DNA of 64,000 bases from Paulinella micropora. Taxonomy: Eukaryota > Cercozoa > Imbricatea > Euglyphida. Shown here in pieces: positions 54,949 to 64,000 of the stretch (position 1 is its first letter; the number at the start of each line of letters is the position of its first letter). The notes beneath the pieces are model-generated. The model made no database searches, was not told the DNA's origin, and was given only the letters and a program-made list of their open reading frames with translations. Both the position numbers and the translations under genes were made by a program. The stretch covers positions 66,782 to 130,781 of the forward strand of contig BJOX01000241.1 in NCBI GenBank assembly GCA_009731375.1, given 5' to 3'.

Positions 54949-56197
54949 ATGCACCAACGAAATTTAGTCGCAGAAAATCCGAAAGGAGAGTTTGTAAATG
55001 TCAAAGTTGGGTATGATGGTCAAATTAAAACCAACAATATGAAAACCGCCTTTGGCGAAGCACTAACCAGTTCATTAACACCAGTATTACAGGAAATCTT
55101 TCCATACACAGTTAATACACGGATATGGACATTAACGGAAACAAAGGCGACCGTTTCATTTGATACGAATATGGCTAAATTAGAAACAGAAGGAAAGGCT
55201 AATGCTAGTGCGATATTGTCGAGCAAAAAAAGAATAAAATACAGAACGGGTATGGGTGTCCTGTGTCGCTTTACTACCTTATGGGAAACAGATGAAACCA
55301 AAGATTATCGTTCGTATATCGGAATAGGTGAAAGCGATGCCAACAACGGTTTCTATTTTTGGAAACAGCAGGATGTAGGAATGAGCATTCTTCATTCTAT
55401 AGCAGGAGTTGATACATTAATAGGACAAGAAGACTGGGATGACCCATGTGATGGAACAGGAGATATGCCATTTATCGATTGGACGAAGGGAAATGTATTT
55501 CAAATTCAATTTCAATACTTGGGCTTTGGTGCTATTAAGTTTTCAATTGAGAACCCAGAGACTGGCGAATTCCAATTAATACACACTATCAAGTATGCGA
55601 ACTCTCATACGGGAGTTAGTCTGCGGAATACAACTTTACCCTTTCCGCTGGTATATATAATTCTGGTGTGGATGATGGTGTCCAAATTTCAAAAACTGCT
55701 AGTGTCGGTTTGTTTGTTGAAGGTACCAACACTATTAATTCAAGCATATCAAACGAAGCGGAAGGAGAAAAAAAGGCAAGCACCACTGAAAGCCCCATTC
55801 TAACCATAAAAAATAAAACAACTTTTCATGGTATTGCGACCAATTATTCAATAGTTTATCCGACTCTAGTGAGCATATCAAACGAAGATAACAAGGTTAA
55901 CATAGTGCGAATTGTGAAAACGAGTGGAGCACTTACGGGCCAGAACTTCGTTGATATTGATGCCAAAACTTCAATAGTATCAAAGGACAACAGTGCGACC
56001 GCCCTCGGTGGTGCTGTTGTGACGGACATTATTGTTAAACTTTATGTTAATGCTAATTCTAGCAAACTTATTGACCTGCGACTTACGACATACAACTCGC
56101 ACTTGGCGAAAATCTAACATTTTTACAAAAGTCTGTTGCGACTGTTAATAATGGAAGCAATGTAAGTGTTATAGTTAATTTTATTGAAGATCACTGA
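54949..56197 (+). pseudogene. Large putative virion structural protein
   Basis: MHQRNLVAENPKGEFVNVKV opens a clean frame for about 230 residues; a 1-base shift near 55640 and another near 56110 move the rest (ISKTASVGLFVEGTNTINSS, DIDAKTSIVSKDNSA, VIVNFIEDH) into other frames. Full length is about 415 residues. The block GMGVLCRFTTLW...QFQYLGFGAIKFSIENPETG resembles, from memory, a domain of phage structural/attachment proteins. Position after the MCP suggests a spike or large minor capsid protein. Function unproven. Confidence 0.65.
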
Positions 56198-56226
56198 ACC
56201 TTTTGACAAAGCTTCACCAAAAAAAA
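56196..56226 (+). repeat. Family A partial copy
   Basis: GAACCTTTTGACAAAGCTTC then ACC and a poly-A run, overlapping the stop of the structural gene, as at 22874 in element 1. Confidence 0.7.
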
Positions 56227-56244
56227 AAAAAAAATACAAATGCT

Positions 56245-56505
56245 TTACAAATACTTTTTCAATTCATCCTTATTTCGGCACCACGGCTGACGAACTAACC
56301 ATTCTTTGCGATGTCGTCTATTTTTTTGCCCTTGTATTTACCAAAGTGAAAAGTGTCTTTTGGTTGAGCATTTCTCTTTTCTTCTATCGCTTTTATTTCG
56401 TCGTGGATTGATTACCTTTTGAACATCTTCCAACGAAAAGGATTTTTTTTCACCTTCAATGGAAAGTTTTTGGAACTTCTCGTACAGTCTTGTTAGGGTG
56501 GTCAT
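56245..56505 (-). pseudogene. ExoX C-terminal-like mini-protein, broken
   Basis: Homologue of 22959-23234. ATG at 56505 (MTTLTRLYEKFQKLSIEGE). A 4-base duplication (AATC) near 56408 shifts frame and a deletion of about 24 bases removes the codons between GKKIDDI and EWLVRQPWC. The C-terminal DELKKYL is retained. Confidence 0.6.
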
Positions 56506-56563
56506 AGTAGGGCGGTATATATAGGGTAATATAAAAAAATAAAAATTAAATAATTAATATAGG

Positions 56564-57283
56564 ATGTCTGAGTGGATAATCTTCGTTAAGGCTTACTCCA
56601 CTAAACATAATATAAGCTATGGTGAAGCATTGAAAAAGGCGAGCAAAGCTTATAAGAAACAGAAGGGAGGAAGTGCGGAGTTGTCTGAGGATGTCTATTT
56701 GTCTTCGTCTGAACGAAAAGGGGCTGACGGATGGAAGCCGGTCGCAAGCAAAGAAAGATCAACAGTGTATGAAAAAGATGGTAAAGCTATTGTAGCATTT
56801 AGGGGAAGTGTGGATAAAAGGGACCTATTAACCGATGTCGCATTAGTAAAGGGAGTATTAAAAAGAACACCGAGATACAAAGAAGAACAAAAGCTGGTTG
56901 ACGAAGTAATAAAGAAATATGGTAAGGATAATGTAGAGCTGACGGGTCATTCACTAGGTGGCACGATAGCAAAAGATTTAAGCCGACAAACTGGTGTAAG
57001 GGCGACCACATACAGTAAAGGCAGTAGCACAAGAGACCTCATTGAAGGAGTAATTGACCGAGTAGCTGTGAAAGTAAATCCAAAAGGGAAGAGGGCAAAG
57101 ACTGCGAAGCTAACGACGAACTACCGAACCGCATTTGACCCTGTTTCATTGCTGGGAGCGACTGCTGTAAATACTAAGTTAGTGAAGCCAAAAAAAGGAA
57201 TTCATACGATTAGGAGCTTCAAAGGTAGGGGCAAAAAAGTAAAAAAAAAAACAAATTTTATTTTATCATTTTTTTTCATTTAA
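56564..57283 (+). CDS. Class 3 lipase-like protein
   Basis: Intact, 239 residues. N-terminal motif EWIIFVKAYSTKHNISYGEA and KKASKAYKKQKGG, which recurs in other DNA virus proteins, then a lipase domain: AFRGSVDKRDLLTDVALVKG (oxyanion region) and GHSLGGTIAKDL around residue 127 (catalytic Ser). Likely acts on membrane lipids during entry or exit (inference). The C-terminus is basic. Its stop overlaps the convergent PolB stop by 4 bases. The copy in element 1 is frameshifted near the start. Confidence 0.88.
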   Translation: MSEWIIFVKAYSTKHNISYGEALKKASKAYKKQKGGSAELSEDVYLSSSERKGADGWKPVASKERSTVYEKDGKAIVAFRGSVDKRDLLTDVALVKGVLKRTPRYKEEQKLVDEVIKKYGKDNVELTGHSLGGTIAKDLSRQTGVRATTYSKGSSTRDLIEGVIDRVAVKVNPKGKRAKTAKLTTNYRTAFDPVSLLGATAVNTKLVKPKKGIHTIRSFKGRGKKVKKKTNFILSFFFI

Positions 57284-60200
57284 TAACCGAATGGTCTAGT
57301 TTCAATCGCATTATCTACAATACCTATAATATTTCTTTTAGTGTAAGTAAAGCTGAATATTTTTTCTAAGTATTCACTCGTTATTTTTTTCTGTTGTTTA
57401 TCTCTTGTTATCTTGCTGTTCTCTACTATAACAACTTTACCTGATTTTTCAATTCGTTTAGCAATCAATTTTTCTTCCTGAGTCTTAAGCAACTCTAACA
57501 ATTCATTCTTGCCGTTCTCAATAAGGTCGCTGTTGTTAATACCAAGTCCGCAACTAATAACACTTAACATATTTGGTAAATTTAATGATTTATTGCTTTC
57601 ATAATTCATACTAAAGCCTTTTACTTTCATACTTGCTTTGCCGTTATCTAAGACATATCCATAACACTTTGGTCCGCCTCCGATAAAGGTCATAATCTTT
57701 GCTCCGTGTAGTTTGTCCGTCCATTCGCCTAACAGCTTACCCGTTTTCACATCTGTTTCGCCTTTCGTTAAGTCTGTCGTGTATATGACACTGTCAGTAT
57801 CGTGGTATAGAATTCGGTTGCCTAGTTTGTCCATCATCTCATATAGTCTAATCCTCGCGTGGCAAGTAGTAAATAAAGCAACTACAATATTTGTTTTCAC
57901 GGGGTCGCTTACCGCATCCTGTTTAAGGTCATAACTCGCTTCTATTATTTTGTCGTTGATAATGTTTATGTTTATGTTATCAACTGACTTATCGCTCATT
58001 AACTTGTATAAGGTATCTTTGTCTTTTATCATTTTGTTTTGAGTTTTGTTTTGCTTTTCACCAAACTTGCCCCACAACGAGTTTAAGCACAACTTAGCAA
58101 CCGCTCGTCGTCCTGGGTTTTCTTCTATTTTGTTTTCGTCCATCTTAATTCCCATCTTGATTTCCATACTATCAATGTAGTTTCTTTTTTGTTCCTGTGT
58201 ATTACAGCCATCAGGATCAGCCATCAGGATATCAGCTTGACTCTTGTTTAACCTTTAAGAAAGTTTTTATGTAATCTTTGAACAAGCTACTGCTCTGCTC
58301 CTTCCAGTGCCATACCTCATACACCTCAATTAGCTTGTAGCCTTTGTCTAAGGCCTTATAGATTTCAGGAGTTGCCCAAGTGCCCGTTATTGCTCGCTCG
58401 TTATCGGTGTGCTTACATTCATCCTTTTGCTCAGTCATTCCGCACTTGTCGCATAAGTAATACATTAGTTTTCCTCTATCCGCCTTAGGTCAAACGGGGT
58501 GTAGTAATCCTCTCGGCGGTAGCATCTTAACCTTAGACACTCCGAAATATTCTCTATTTATGATTTTGTTTTTCATCTCCTTTCTGTCGTCGTCGTTACT
58601 TGGTCTAATGATTTCGTGGTGCCCGCTAGGGTAAAGGTCGTAAAACATAACGGTAGGATACAGAGAGCATATGTCAATGTATTTCGCGTATTCATCGTTG
58701 TGTCGTGATTTCCAATACAATGTTAGAGCATCCGTTCTACCTCCAAACATTGCTTCTCGCGGGTTCAGCCCTTCTTGTTCCGTAATTCGTTCATTAGTAT
58801 CTTCCGCTAGGCTTTCACTCGTTTTCATTAATCTCCATTCACATTCCCAGATAGATACTAGTTTGCTGACTTGTTGTTTGAGTTCTTTTTCTCGTCTCAT
58901 TGTTGCCTGGTATAGTTCGCCCATCGTCTTGTTCTTCTTAGTGTTAATGGTATTACCATTGAAGCACTTTGGACATCCGTGCCAGAGACATCCGTGAAAT
59001 TCGTAAGCGGTTTTCGTCTTCTCGTCCCAGCCGTCTACATACACCCGGGATTGACCTTGCGGAGATTTCACCTCCGCACCTCCAGGTTTTGATGAAACTT
59101 TTTCAAAAAGGTTCAGTTGAAACATCTTTTCACCTCCATTAAATGCGTGTTTGATATCCGTTTTGTCTAACCTGCTTCTGTAAGCTATCCATTCAACACA
59201 AGCCCGAGAGGTAATCCTGTTTTGCTTCTCCGCCTTCAACACAGCAATTGAATTTTCTGGCATAAACTTAGCCCGATACAAAGCCATAACACAACTCGCA
59301 ATAGTTGTATATTGAAACGGGTCAATACCGAACTCTAGAAACTGCTTTCTAAAATCCATACAACCCCTTCTCAATATATCAACATCGCTATGACAGTATT
59401 CCGCAATTTCCTTCCCCATATCAAATGTGTTGTTTTTTTGGCTTTCGTACCATTCTAAGAATTCCGCTCTCTTCGTATCTTTCATCGTGTCGTAACCGTA
59501 GTGCTTCTTATGGGGCATCACACCAACATAGTTTTTATTCTTATCCGTGTTGAAATAGTGAGGGAAGAAACCCTTTTTAAGTTCTTTCAATCCGAATGTT
59601 TTGGGAAAATCTGACAGAGGCATAGTCAAGAAACTCTAACTATCAATGAAGCAGTATTTCTTCAAAGTCATCATCATTATCTTACCACCCTGATAAATGA
59701 CGAATGGAGCCTGTCCGTTATCAAGTAACCACTTAAGAATAAACTGACAGTCATAACCGCGACTGTTATGAGCAATGAATGTAAAGCCGTTGTGCTTAGA
59801 TTCAAAAGCCCACTTACAGAAATCATCAATGTTCTTATGGATAACTGGTGGTTCCTTCGCATCGTAATACTGGCTTTCCGAATGATTAACAACGTGCTCG
59901 CCTGTGTCCTGTGTCGCTTCAAAGTCAAAGAATATGTATTTCTCTGAAAAAGGTAGTATGTCTTTCTTCACGATTTCGCGTTGGTGCTCAAAGTGGTTTC
60001 AGTTCCTTACAATTACGGCATTTCGCATAACCTCATTTGGGTTCGTCCTTTCTCCTGGAATTAAGTCCGCACGAAAGACATTTCGCTTTGATAGCGCAAT
60101 TCGTCTTCTTGTGGTTGTTGAAACATAATATATTTGGAAACTTTCTATTACACGAATAGCAATCAGTCCAATTGCTTCTATCGTTAATACCCTTGCAGTC

Positions 60201-61362
60201 TTTGGTTTCGCAGATATTACATTTAGCTTCGCAGGCATGTCTCTTTTGAAATCCTCTTAAGCATATTTCGCAGAAGTTTCTCTACTTACCATAGACTTCA
60301 TATTGGTTATGGTAGCGTAGTGGTTCTCTGTCTTAAGTATGTAAAGGTTCGTAAGTCGCTCGCCCTTTTCATTAAGCAGGTCCGTCTTATAAACAATCTT
60401 GTCAGGGAATTCAACAATAACCAGATTGTATTTAATGTGGATAGCAAATGTATTGATTTCAGGAATACCGCACACATCCTGAATAACTTTTGCTTCTTCG
60501 TGTAGTTTCAAAGCCATCTCCTCCTGTATCTTTCTGCCTTTCATAATCTGTGAGTATTTTGTATGTTTTTCGATTTTTGCTTTTACTACAACAATTGCTC
60601 TGGCTAAGCATATGTTGTCTGTATTATTACTTTGAATTACTCCTCTCTTTTTATATACATCCAATTTATTTATTACTTGAAGCCTCGTTCCTCCTGTCGG
60701 CATTTCAACAGATTTCAAAACAAATCTAAACTTATCCATATTAGACCCCTTTTCATCTGTATAAAGGCTTTCGTTGCTTTGAAATAATGCTGACAATCTT
60801 TCCAAAACATCCCTGACAGAAATCTGATTAATAGTCTTTAAGCCTGTAGATACCGCTCCATAGTAATCTACAAACTTGATACTTACACTAACCATACTAC
60901 TTTGTATCTGTCTTTTGATAAAGTCATTCAGTATTATCTCAATGAACTGTAGAATATCATTCATGCTGAAAGAAGTGAAGTTTCCAGTAAGCTTAACCCA
61001 ATACTGGCTTTCATTAATGCCTAGCACGTGCTTCTTTCTATCAACGTGTTTGATTTCATAGTTCGCATACCTCATCAGGTCTTTTACCTTTTCTTTTCTT
61101 TCTCTCACTTTCGCTTCAAACTGCGGTTGTTCATCTACTGGTAAGGGTGGTGCTTCTGGCATAGCGTGAAAGTAGTAAACAGCACCTCTTACTCTGTTCA
61201 AGTAATTTTGGGCCGTTGTTGTATCAACCTTATACTTTCTTTTATACCCCTCAGGTATTAAAGCACATCATGACCCCTGACCCTTTTGATTTCATAATTA
61301 ATTTGTTGTTCCCTAAATCTGTCCAACCTATACTGTATACCGTTGTAAGTGTGTGTCTCCAT
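57280..61362 (-). pseudogene. polB: Polinton-type protein-primed DNA polymerase B
   Basis: About 1360 codons from the ATG at 61362 (METHTYNG), over several frames: 61201-60257, a Cys-rich part near 60260-60000, 59971-59636, 59629-58490, 58465-58232 and 58224-57280. The Cys-rich block (CEICLRGF, CNICETKDCKG, CYSCNRKF, CLSCGL) precedes the exonuclease, as in Polinton PolBs. Motifs: FFDFEATQDTG (ExoI), HNSRGYDCQFIL (ExoII), YCHSDVDILRRG (ExoIII), DICSLYPTVMFY (motif A), CLNSLWGKFG (motif B), YHDTDSVIY (motif C). All catalytic motifs are present, so it may have been functional until recently. A family A palindrome is inserted in frame at 59056-59114. Unlike the element 1 polymerase in sequence and length. 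Confidence 0.92.
59056..59114 (-). repeat. Family A palindrome inserted in frame within polB
   Basis: Minus strand: GAACCTTTTTGAAAAAGTTT, CATCAAAACCTGGAGG, TGCGGAGGTGAAATCTCCGCA. It encodes LFEKVSSKPGGAEVKSPQG between MFQLN and QSRVYVDGW, keeping the polymerase frame open. The same DNA lies before start codons elsewhere. Confidence 0.82.
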
Positions 61363-61495
61363 CGTTGGTCGGTGTATATATAAAAAAATATTTTTTTCAA
61401 AAATAAAAATTAATTATCTCAATTGTCTGCCCCCGCCGTGGTCGCCGTGTGCCTCCGTGTCTATATATAAGGGGGGCCCTGTGTTTAGATGAAAA

Positions 61496-61888
61496 TTAGG
61501 GCGGGGCGGACGGGGCTTCTCTTTCTCTTCTTTCCCTTTTCAACCATTCTATTATACCTTCACCAGTTTTTGCTGATTTAGGGTTAAGATTTTTCCAAAG
61601 CCCAGCTCTGATTTCATCGCTAGTAATAATAAATGTTTCAATACCTGATTTTTTAAAATATTCTATCATTTTTTGGTTTTTATCAATTTCTTTTTTTTCA
61701 ACAATTTCTTGTTTTTCTCCAATTGTATTTTCTCCAATTGTAATGTCCTTAGTCGCTTGCCAACTTCGCATAAGTTCTTTTTCTTCTTCAATAAAGTCTT
61801 TGTGTTTTTTTGTTTGTAAATGTCTTCGTATTCCCGAGACATTAATTATGGAACCGCAATCGCATTCAAATTTTGTAGTCTCTGCCAT
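61496..61888 (-). CDS. Zinc-finger protein 1 of tandem family
   Basis: Intact, 130 residues. FECDCGSIINVSGIRRHLQTKKHK is a C-x-C...R-H-x4-KKH finger (Cys pair and His pair). The rest is helical and charged (GLWKNLNPKSAKTGEG, then a basic tail). The same finger occurs in the next two genes and, from memory, is common in large DNA viruses. Upstream, TATTATATAGG lies about 20-30 bases before the ATG. Likely DNA or RNA binding. Confidence 0.75.
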   Translation of the reverse strand: MAETTKFECDCGSIINVSGIRRHLQTKKHKDFIEEEKELMRSWQATKDITIGENTIGEKQEIVEKKEIDKNQKMIEYFKKSGIETFIITSDEIRAGLWKNLNPKSAKTGEGIIEWLKRERREREAPSAPP

Positions 61889-61978
61889 TGTATGCCCGCT
61901 TGTGTCCTATATAATATATTCTCCCCTGTGTATAGATGATAATTAGGGCTGAAATGGGGCGAAAAAAATTTATTATCA

Positions 61979-62230
61979 TTATATTGAAATGAGTCCGCAA
62001 TGACAGTTATGTTCGCGGTAATGACAGAAATTACACCAGTCATCACTGTCTCGTCTTTTATTAATATTTTGTATCATTCTTTCCCATTCTTCTTTTTTCT
62101 TCTTTTCTTCTTCTTGTTTTTCAAGAAATCTTTTATGTTTTTTTGAGCTGAAATGAATCCGCTTTCGGTGTTCAGCGATATCAACATCAGAACCACAATC
62201 ACATTTGTATCGCCGTTTGTTTTCTGTCAT
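61979..62230 (-). CDS. Zinc-finger protein 2 of tandem family
   Basis: 83 residues with YKCDCGSDVDIAEHRKRIHF then SKKHKRFLEKQ, followed by a coiled coil and a second cluster (CNFCHYREHNCHCG) that could bind another zinc. A TATATAAGG box precedes the ATG. Overlaps the end of the next gene by 32 bases in another frame. Confidence 0.72.
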   Translation of the reverse strand: MTENKRRYKCDCGSDVDIAEHRKRIHFSSKKHKRFLEKQEEEKKKKEEWERMIQNINKRRDSDDWCNFCHYREHNCHCGLISI

Positions 62231-62585
62231 CGTGTGTCTCTTGTTTGTTCCTCTGTGTATCCTTATATATTACCCCTTCGTTTTGTTTAGAAGAATTTTT
62301 TTCTGTATGTGTACTTGATTTCATATGTCTTGCTTTGCTACTTCTATTGATTTCAACTCCGCATTCACACTTGAATGTTTTATTCTTCCAATTTCTTTTC
62401 TTTTCTTTTTTGATTTCTTTTGTTTCCTTATCATAATTAACTTTCCATTCATCATACTTTGGTTTTACTTTTTCCTCGTGGTATTTCTTTGCTTCTTCCA
62501 TTGCTTGTTCTTGTGTTCTTCGTTTTCCAATAGTAAAACTCATAAACATCGTTTTACCTCCTTCTCTCCATTGAACTTTTACCAT
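62199..62585 (-). CDS. Zinc-finger protein 3 of tandem family
   Basis: 128 residues. The N-terminal half (MVKVQWREGGKTMFMSFTIG, KRRTQEQAMEEAKKYHEEKV) resembles an AP2/integrase-type N-terminal DNA-binding fold, then FKCECGVEINRSSKARHMKS with STHTEK completes the finger. The tail after about residue 100 overlaps the promoter of gene 2 and may be readthrough. First gene of the row from the right end. Confidence 0.7.
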   Translation of the reverse strand: MVKVQWREGGKTMFMSFTIGKRRTQEQAMEEAKKYHEEKVKPKYDEWKVNYDKETKEIKKEKKRNWKNKTFKCECGVEINRSSKARHMKSSTHTEKNSSKQNEGVIYKDTQRNKQETHDDRKQTAIQM

Positions 62586-62597
62586 CGAGTAGAAGAT

Positions 62598-62642
62598 AAC
62601 CCGTAGTGCGGCGACGACTTTCTCGTCGCCTTCCTACGGGTT
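62598..62642. repeat. Strong hairpin at right end of element 2
   Basis: AACCCGTAG pairs with CTACGGGTT, and GGCGACGA with TCGTCGCC, with small internal loops. It lies 13 bases upstream of the first zinc-finger gene and is flanked by GTAGAAGATAAC/GTAGATAAC direct repeats. It could be an element end, promoter palindrome or insertion. Confidence 0.8.
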
Positions 62643-63061
62643 GTAGATAACGAATTAAGCCTTCCTATTAATCTCCGCAAATCAATACTAAGCGTCAAAA
62701 CAGCAAAATAACAAAATCAAACATTTCAATCAATACAAGAAAGCAAAATAAAGAAATCTCTCTTACTCTTCGTTTCGCTTTTAAATAAAAACAAGGAAAA
62801 GTTTAGAATTTTTTTAAGGTTTTTAAATAAAAACGAAATCAATACGAGAGCACAAAACACCCCAAAGAGCCCTCCACAGAGCGCTGAGAGAAAACATATG
62901 CATTGTAAAAAGAAAAAATAAAAGACGTCCGAAAAACCCTCCATTTTAATAAACCTTACAAGGTTTCAAGCGAGACAACCCAATTGATTGTTTCTTCGTT
63001 ATTCCCCACCTTTTTCATCAAGGCTGAGATAGAAGGAAAGACGAGAATTTCCTCCTCTTCT
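62643..63061. other. AT-rich intergenic DNA, no gene seen
   Basis: Two related stretches of TTTAAATAAAAACnA (near 62780 and 62822) form a short direct repeat. No coding frame is convincing on either strand. Confidence 0.5.
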
Positions 63062-63418
63062 TTACCAAGAGAAACCAGAAAGAAAGTTTTCTTTTTTTGG
63101 ATTTTTCATGGTTATATCACGTTCAACCCAAGCAAACAAAAAATTTTCATCTCTCTCCGCCTCCCTATGGGTGAAAAATTTTCGCTCCGCTTGAAAGGAA
63201 GTTATTTTTTCTTTCCCAAGCCGAGCGAAATCCCTAGGAACCCTAACTAATCGGGGGTTCTTCATCTCTGCAGGGGCTTTGGTTTCAACATCTTCCCAAG
63301 ACTTCCAGAAACCTACAACCACATTCATTGACATAAAAAAGAAACAATAGAGTTAGGACTTACCACCAGCGAGGTTGATTCCACCAACTCCGTCAACTAA
63401 TTCATTCGGCTCTCCCAT
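63062..63418 (-). CDS. Possible small two-exon gene
   Basis: ATG at 63418, exon 63418-63364 (MGEPNELVDGVGGINLAG), GTAAGT donor, intron of 51 bases ending TTGTAG, exon 63312-63062 in phase (FWKSWEDVETKAPAEMKNPR to a TAA). About 101 residues, charged, no family recognised. Clean splice signals and phase support it, but composition in the second half is low-complexity. Confidence 0.35.
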
Positions 63419-63539
63419 AGTCTATTACATACACAAAAAGCATGTGTAATAGAAATTTCTTTGAATGATGGTGGGGTTTAAACCCCTGGTTTAAAAAAAA
63501 ACCATTGTTGTTTGGAGTAATCCGAAACAACTGACACTA

Positions 63540-64000
63540 AGTCTTTTTTATTCCGAGTTGCTATCTGCACTCTCGGTTCTGAAGACTCTGTGCATATTCC
63601 TATCGTTTTCACGTTTAATATTACTATTAATGCTATTATTTACGTATTCGTTAATACCATCACTGGAATATTTGCTAAAAGAAGCATTAAAAACGATGAA
63701 TGTTCTTTCTCAATACCAGCGAGAATACTATTCAAGACAATAGCGGAAAGTTGGCCACGATTATCATTTTTCCACTTATAGAAATTATCTCGTTCTTTGT
63801 TTTTTTTTCCAATTTCTTTTTTCTCAAGCGAATAAGTTTATCCTCCCTATTTCATTATTTTCAATAGTCAATCGTTGCAACATCTCATTGATAGCCTCAA
63901 CCTTATCAGGTCTGGCTGTTTCTTTTCAATGAGACGTGCAATTTCTTTATCTGCTTTAGAAATTCTTTCTTCGCATATTATTTTATCTTTTTTGAGTCTA
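63540..64000 (-). pseudogene. Frameshifted coiled-coil ORF running off the window
   Basis: Minus strand from the window edge: LKKDKIICEERISKADKEIA, then after shifts KVEAINEMLQRLTIENNEIG, LEKKNKERDNFYKWKNDNRG, and NEYVNNSINSNIKRENDRNM to a stop near 63550. The pieces make a coherent charged coiled coil in three frames, like the coiled-coil genes at the ends of both elements, so a third element or an extension of element 2 may begin here. Confidence 0.45.

Larger units (their letters stand above)
42024..62642. mobile_element. Polinton-like virus element 2
   Basis: 20.6 kb carrying integrase, fibre, ATPase, protease, penton, MCP, lipase and PolB in the same order as element 1. Boundaries are approximate: left is the end of the long inverted repeat, right is taken at the hairpin after the zinc-finger genes. 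No terminal inverted repeat was found, so one or both ends may be lost or lie further right. Confidence 0.88.

Noticed and set aside
1-64000. rRNA and tRNA genes
   Set aside because: None recognised by eye on either strand; a covariance search would be needed to exclude small ones.

Overview
The window is nuclear DNA of a unicellular eukaryote, probably a protist or alga; the species cannot be named from the sequence. It has GT-AG spliceosomal introns of about 50-100 bases, long microsatellites (GAA, GA, TATG, TTTA) and low gene density. Assembly gaps lie at 5042-5051, 8030-8039, 29890-30046, 31495-31504, 31991-32000, 41051-41609 and 42506-42515.

The main content is two integrated Polinton/Maverick-like (polinton-like virus, PLV) elements. 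Element 1 (6015-27996) has terminal inverted repeats. Element 2 (about 42024-62642) has no terminal repeat that I could find. From an acidic minus-strand gene through the lipase (10913-24004 and 44390-57283) they are collinear and clearly homologous. Shared genes in order: trimeric fibre with an S74 intramolecular chaperone, small membrane protein, small zinc protein on the minus strand, small conserved protein, A32/FtsK-type packaging ATPase, basic Gly-rich protein, coiled-coil protein joined to an adenain/Ulp1-type cysteine protease, penton-type minor capsid protein, double jelly-roll major capsid protein (MCP), large putative structural protein, ExoX-C-like mini-protein and class 3 lipase. 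Both flanks differ. The integrases are only distantly related, the protein-primed DNA polymerases belong to different lineages, element 1 alone carries an adenine methyltransferase and an F-box-like relic, and element 2 alone carries three tandem zinc-finger genes. The pair therefore looks like a mosaic in which one virion module is combined with different replication and integration modules.

Element 1 is heavily decayed: nonsense codons, many indels, a gutted penton gene and loss of PolB motif A. Element 2 is better preserved (intact MCP, penton, lipase and conserved small protein) but its PolB, fibre and ATPase carry indels. Some indels sit in homopolymers and could be assembly errors. Short palindromic repeats recur in both elements, often ending at a start codon and twice inserted in frame inside coding sequence. 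These are among the most unusual signals here.

Between the two lies a third structure: about 400-bp inverted repeats (29479-29889 and 41610-42023) bound a roughly 12.5-kb segment carrying two or three spliced genes. One gene is a multi-exon protein with a SET-like region, a transposase-like core and a RanBP2 zinc finger. This may be a large TIR DNA transposon, or an assembly or duplication artefact at poly-G gaps; element 2 starts exactly at its right end.

Region by region: 1-3439, two divergent spliced genes around a perfect 29-bp hairpin; 3440-6014, satellite and simple repeats; 6015-27996, element 1; 27997-29478, no gene; 29479-42023, TIR segment; 42024-62642, element 2; 62643-64000, a possible small spliced gene and a broken coiled-coil ORF running off the end.
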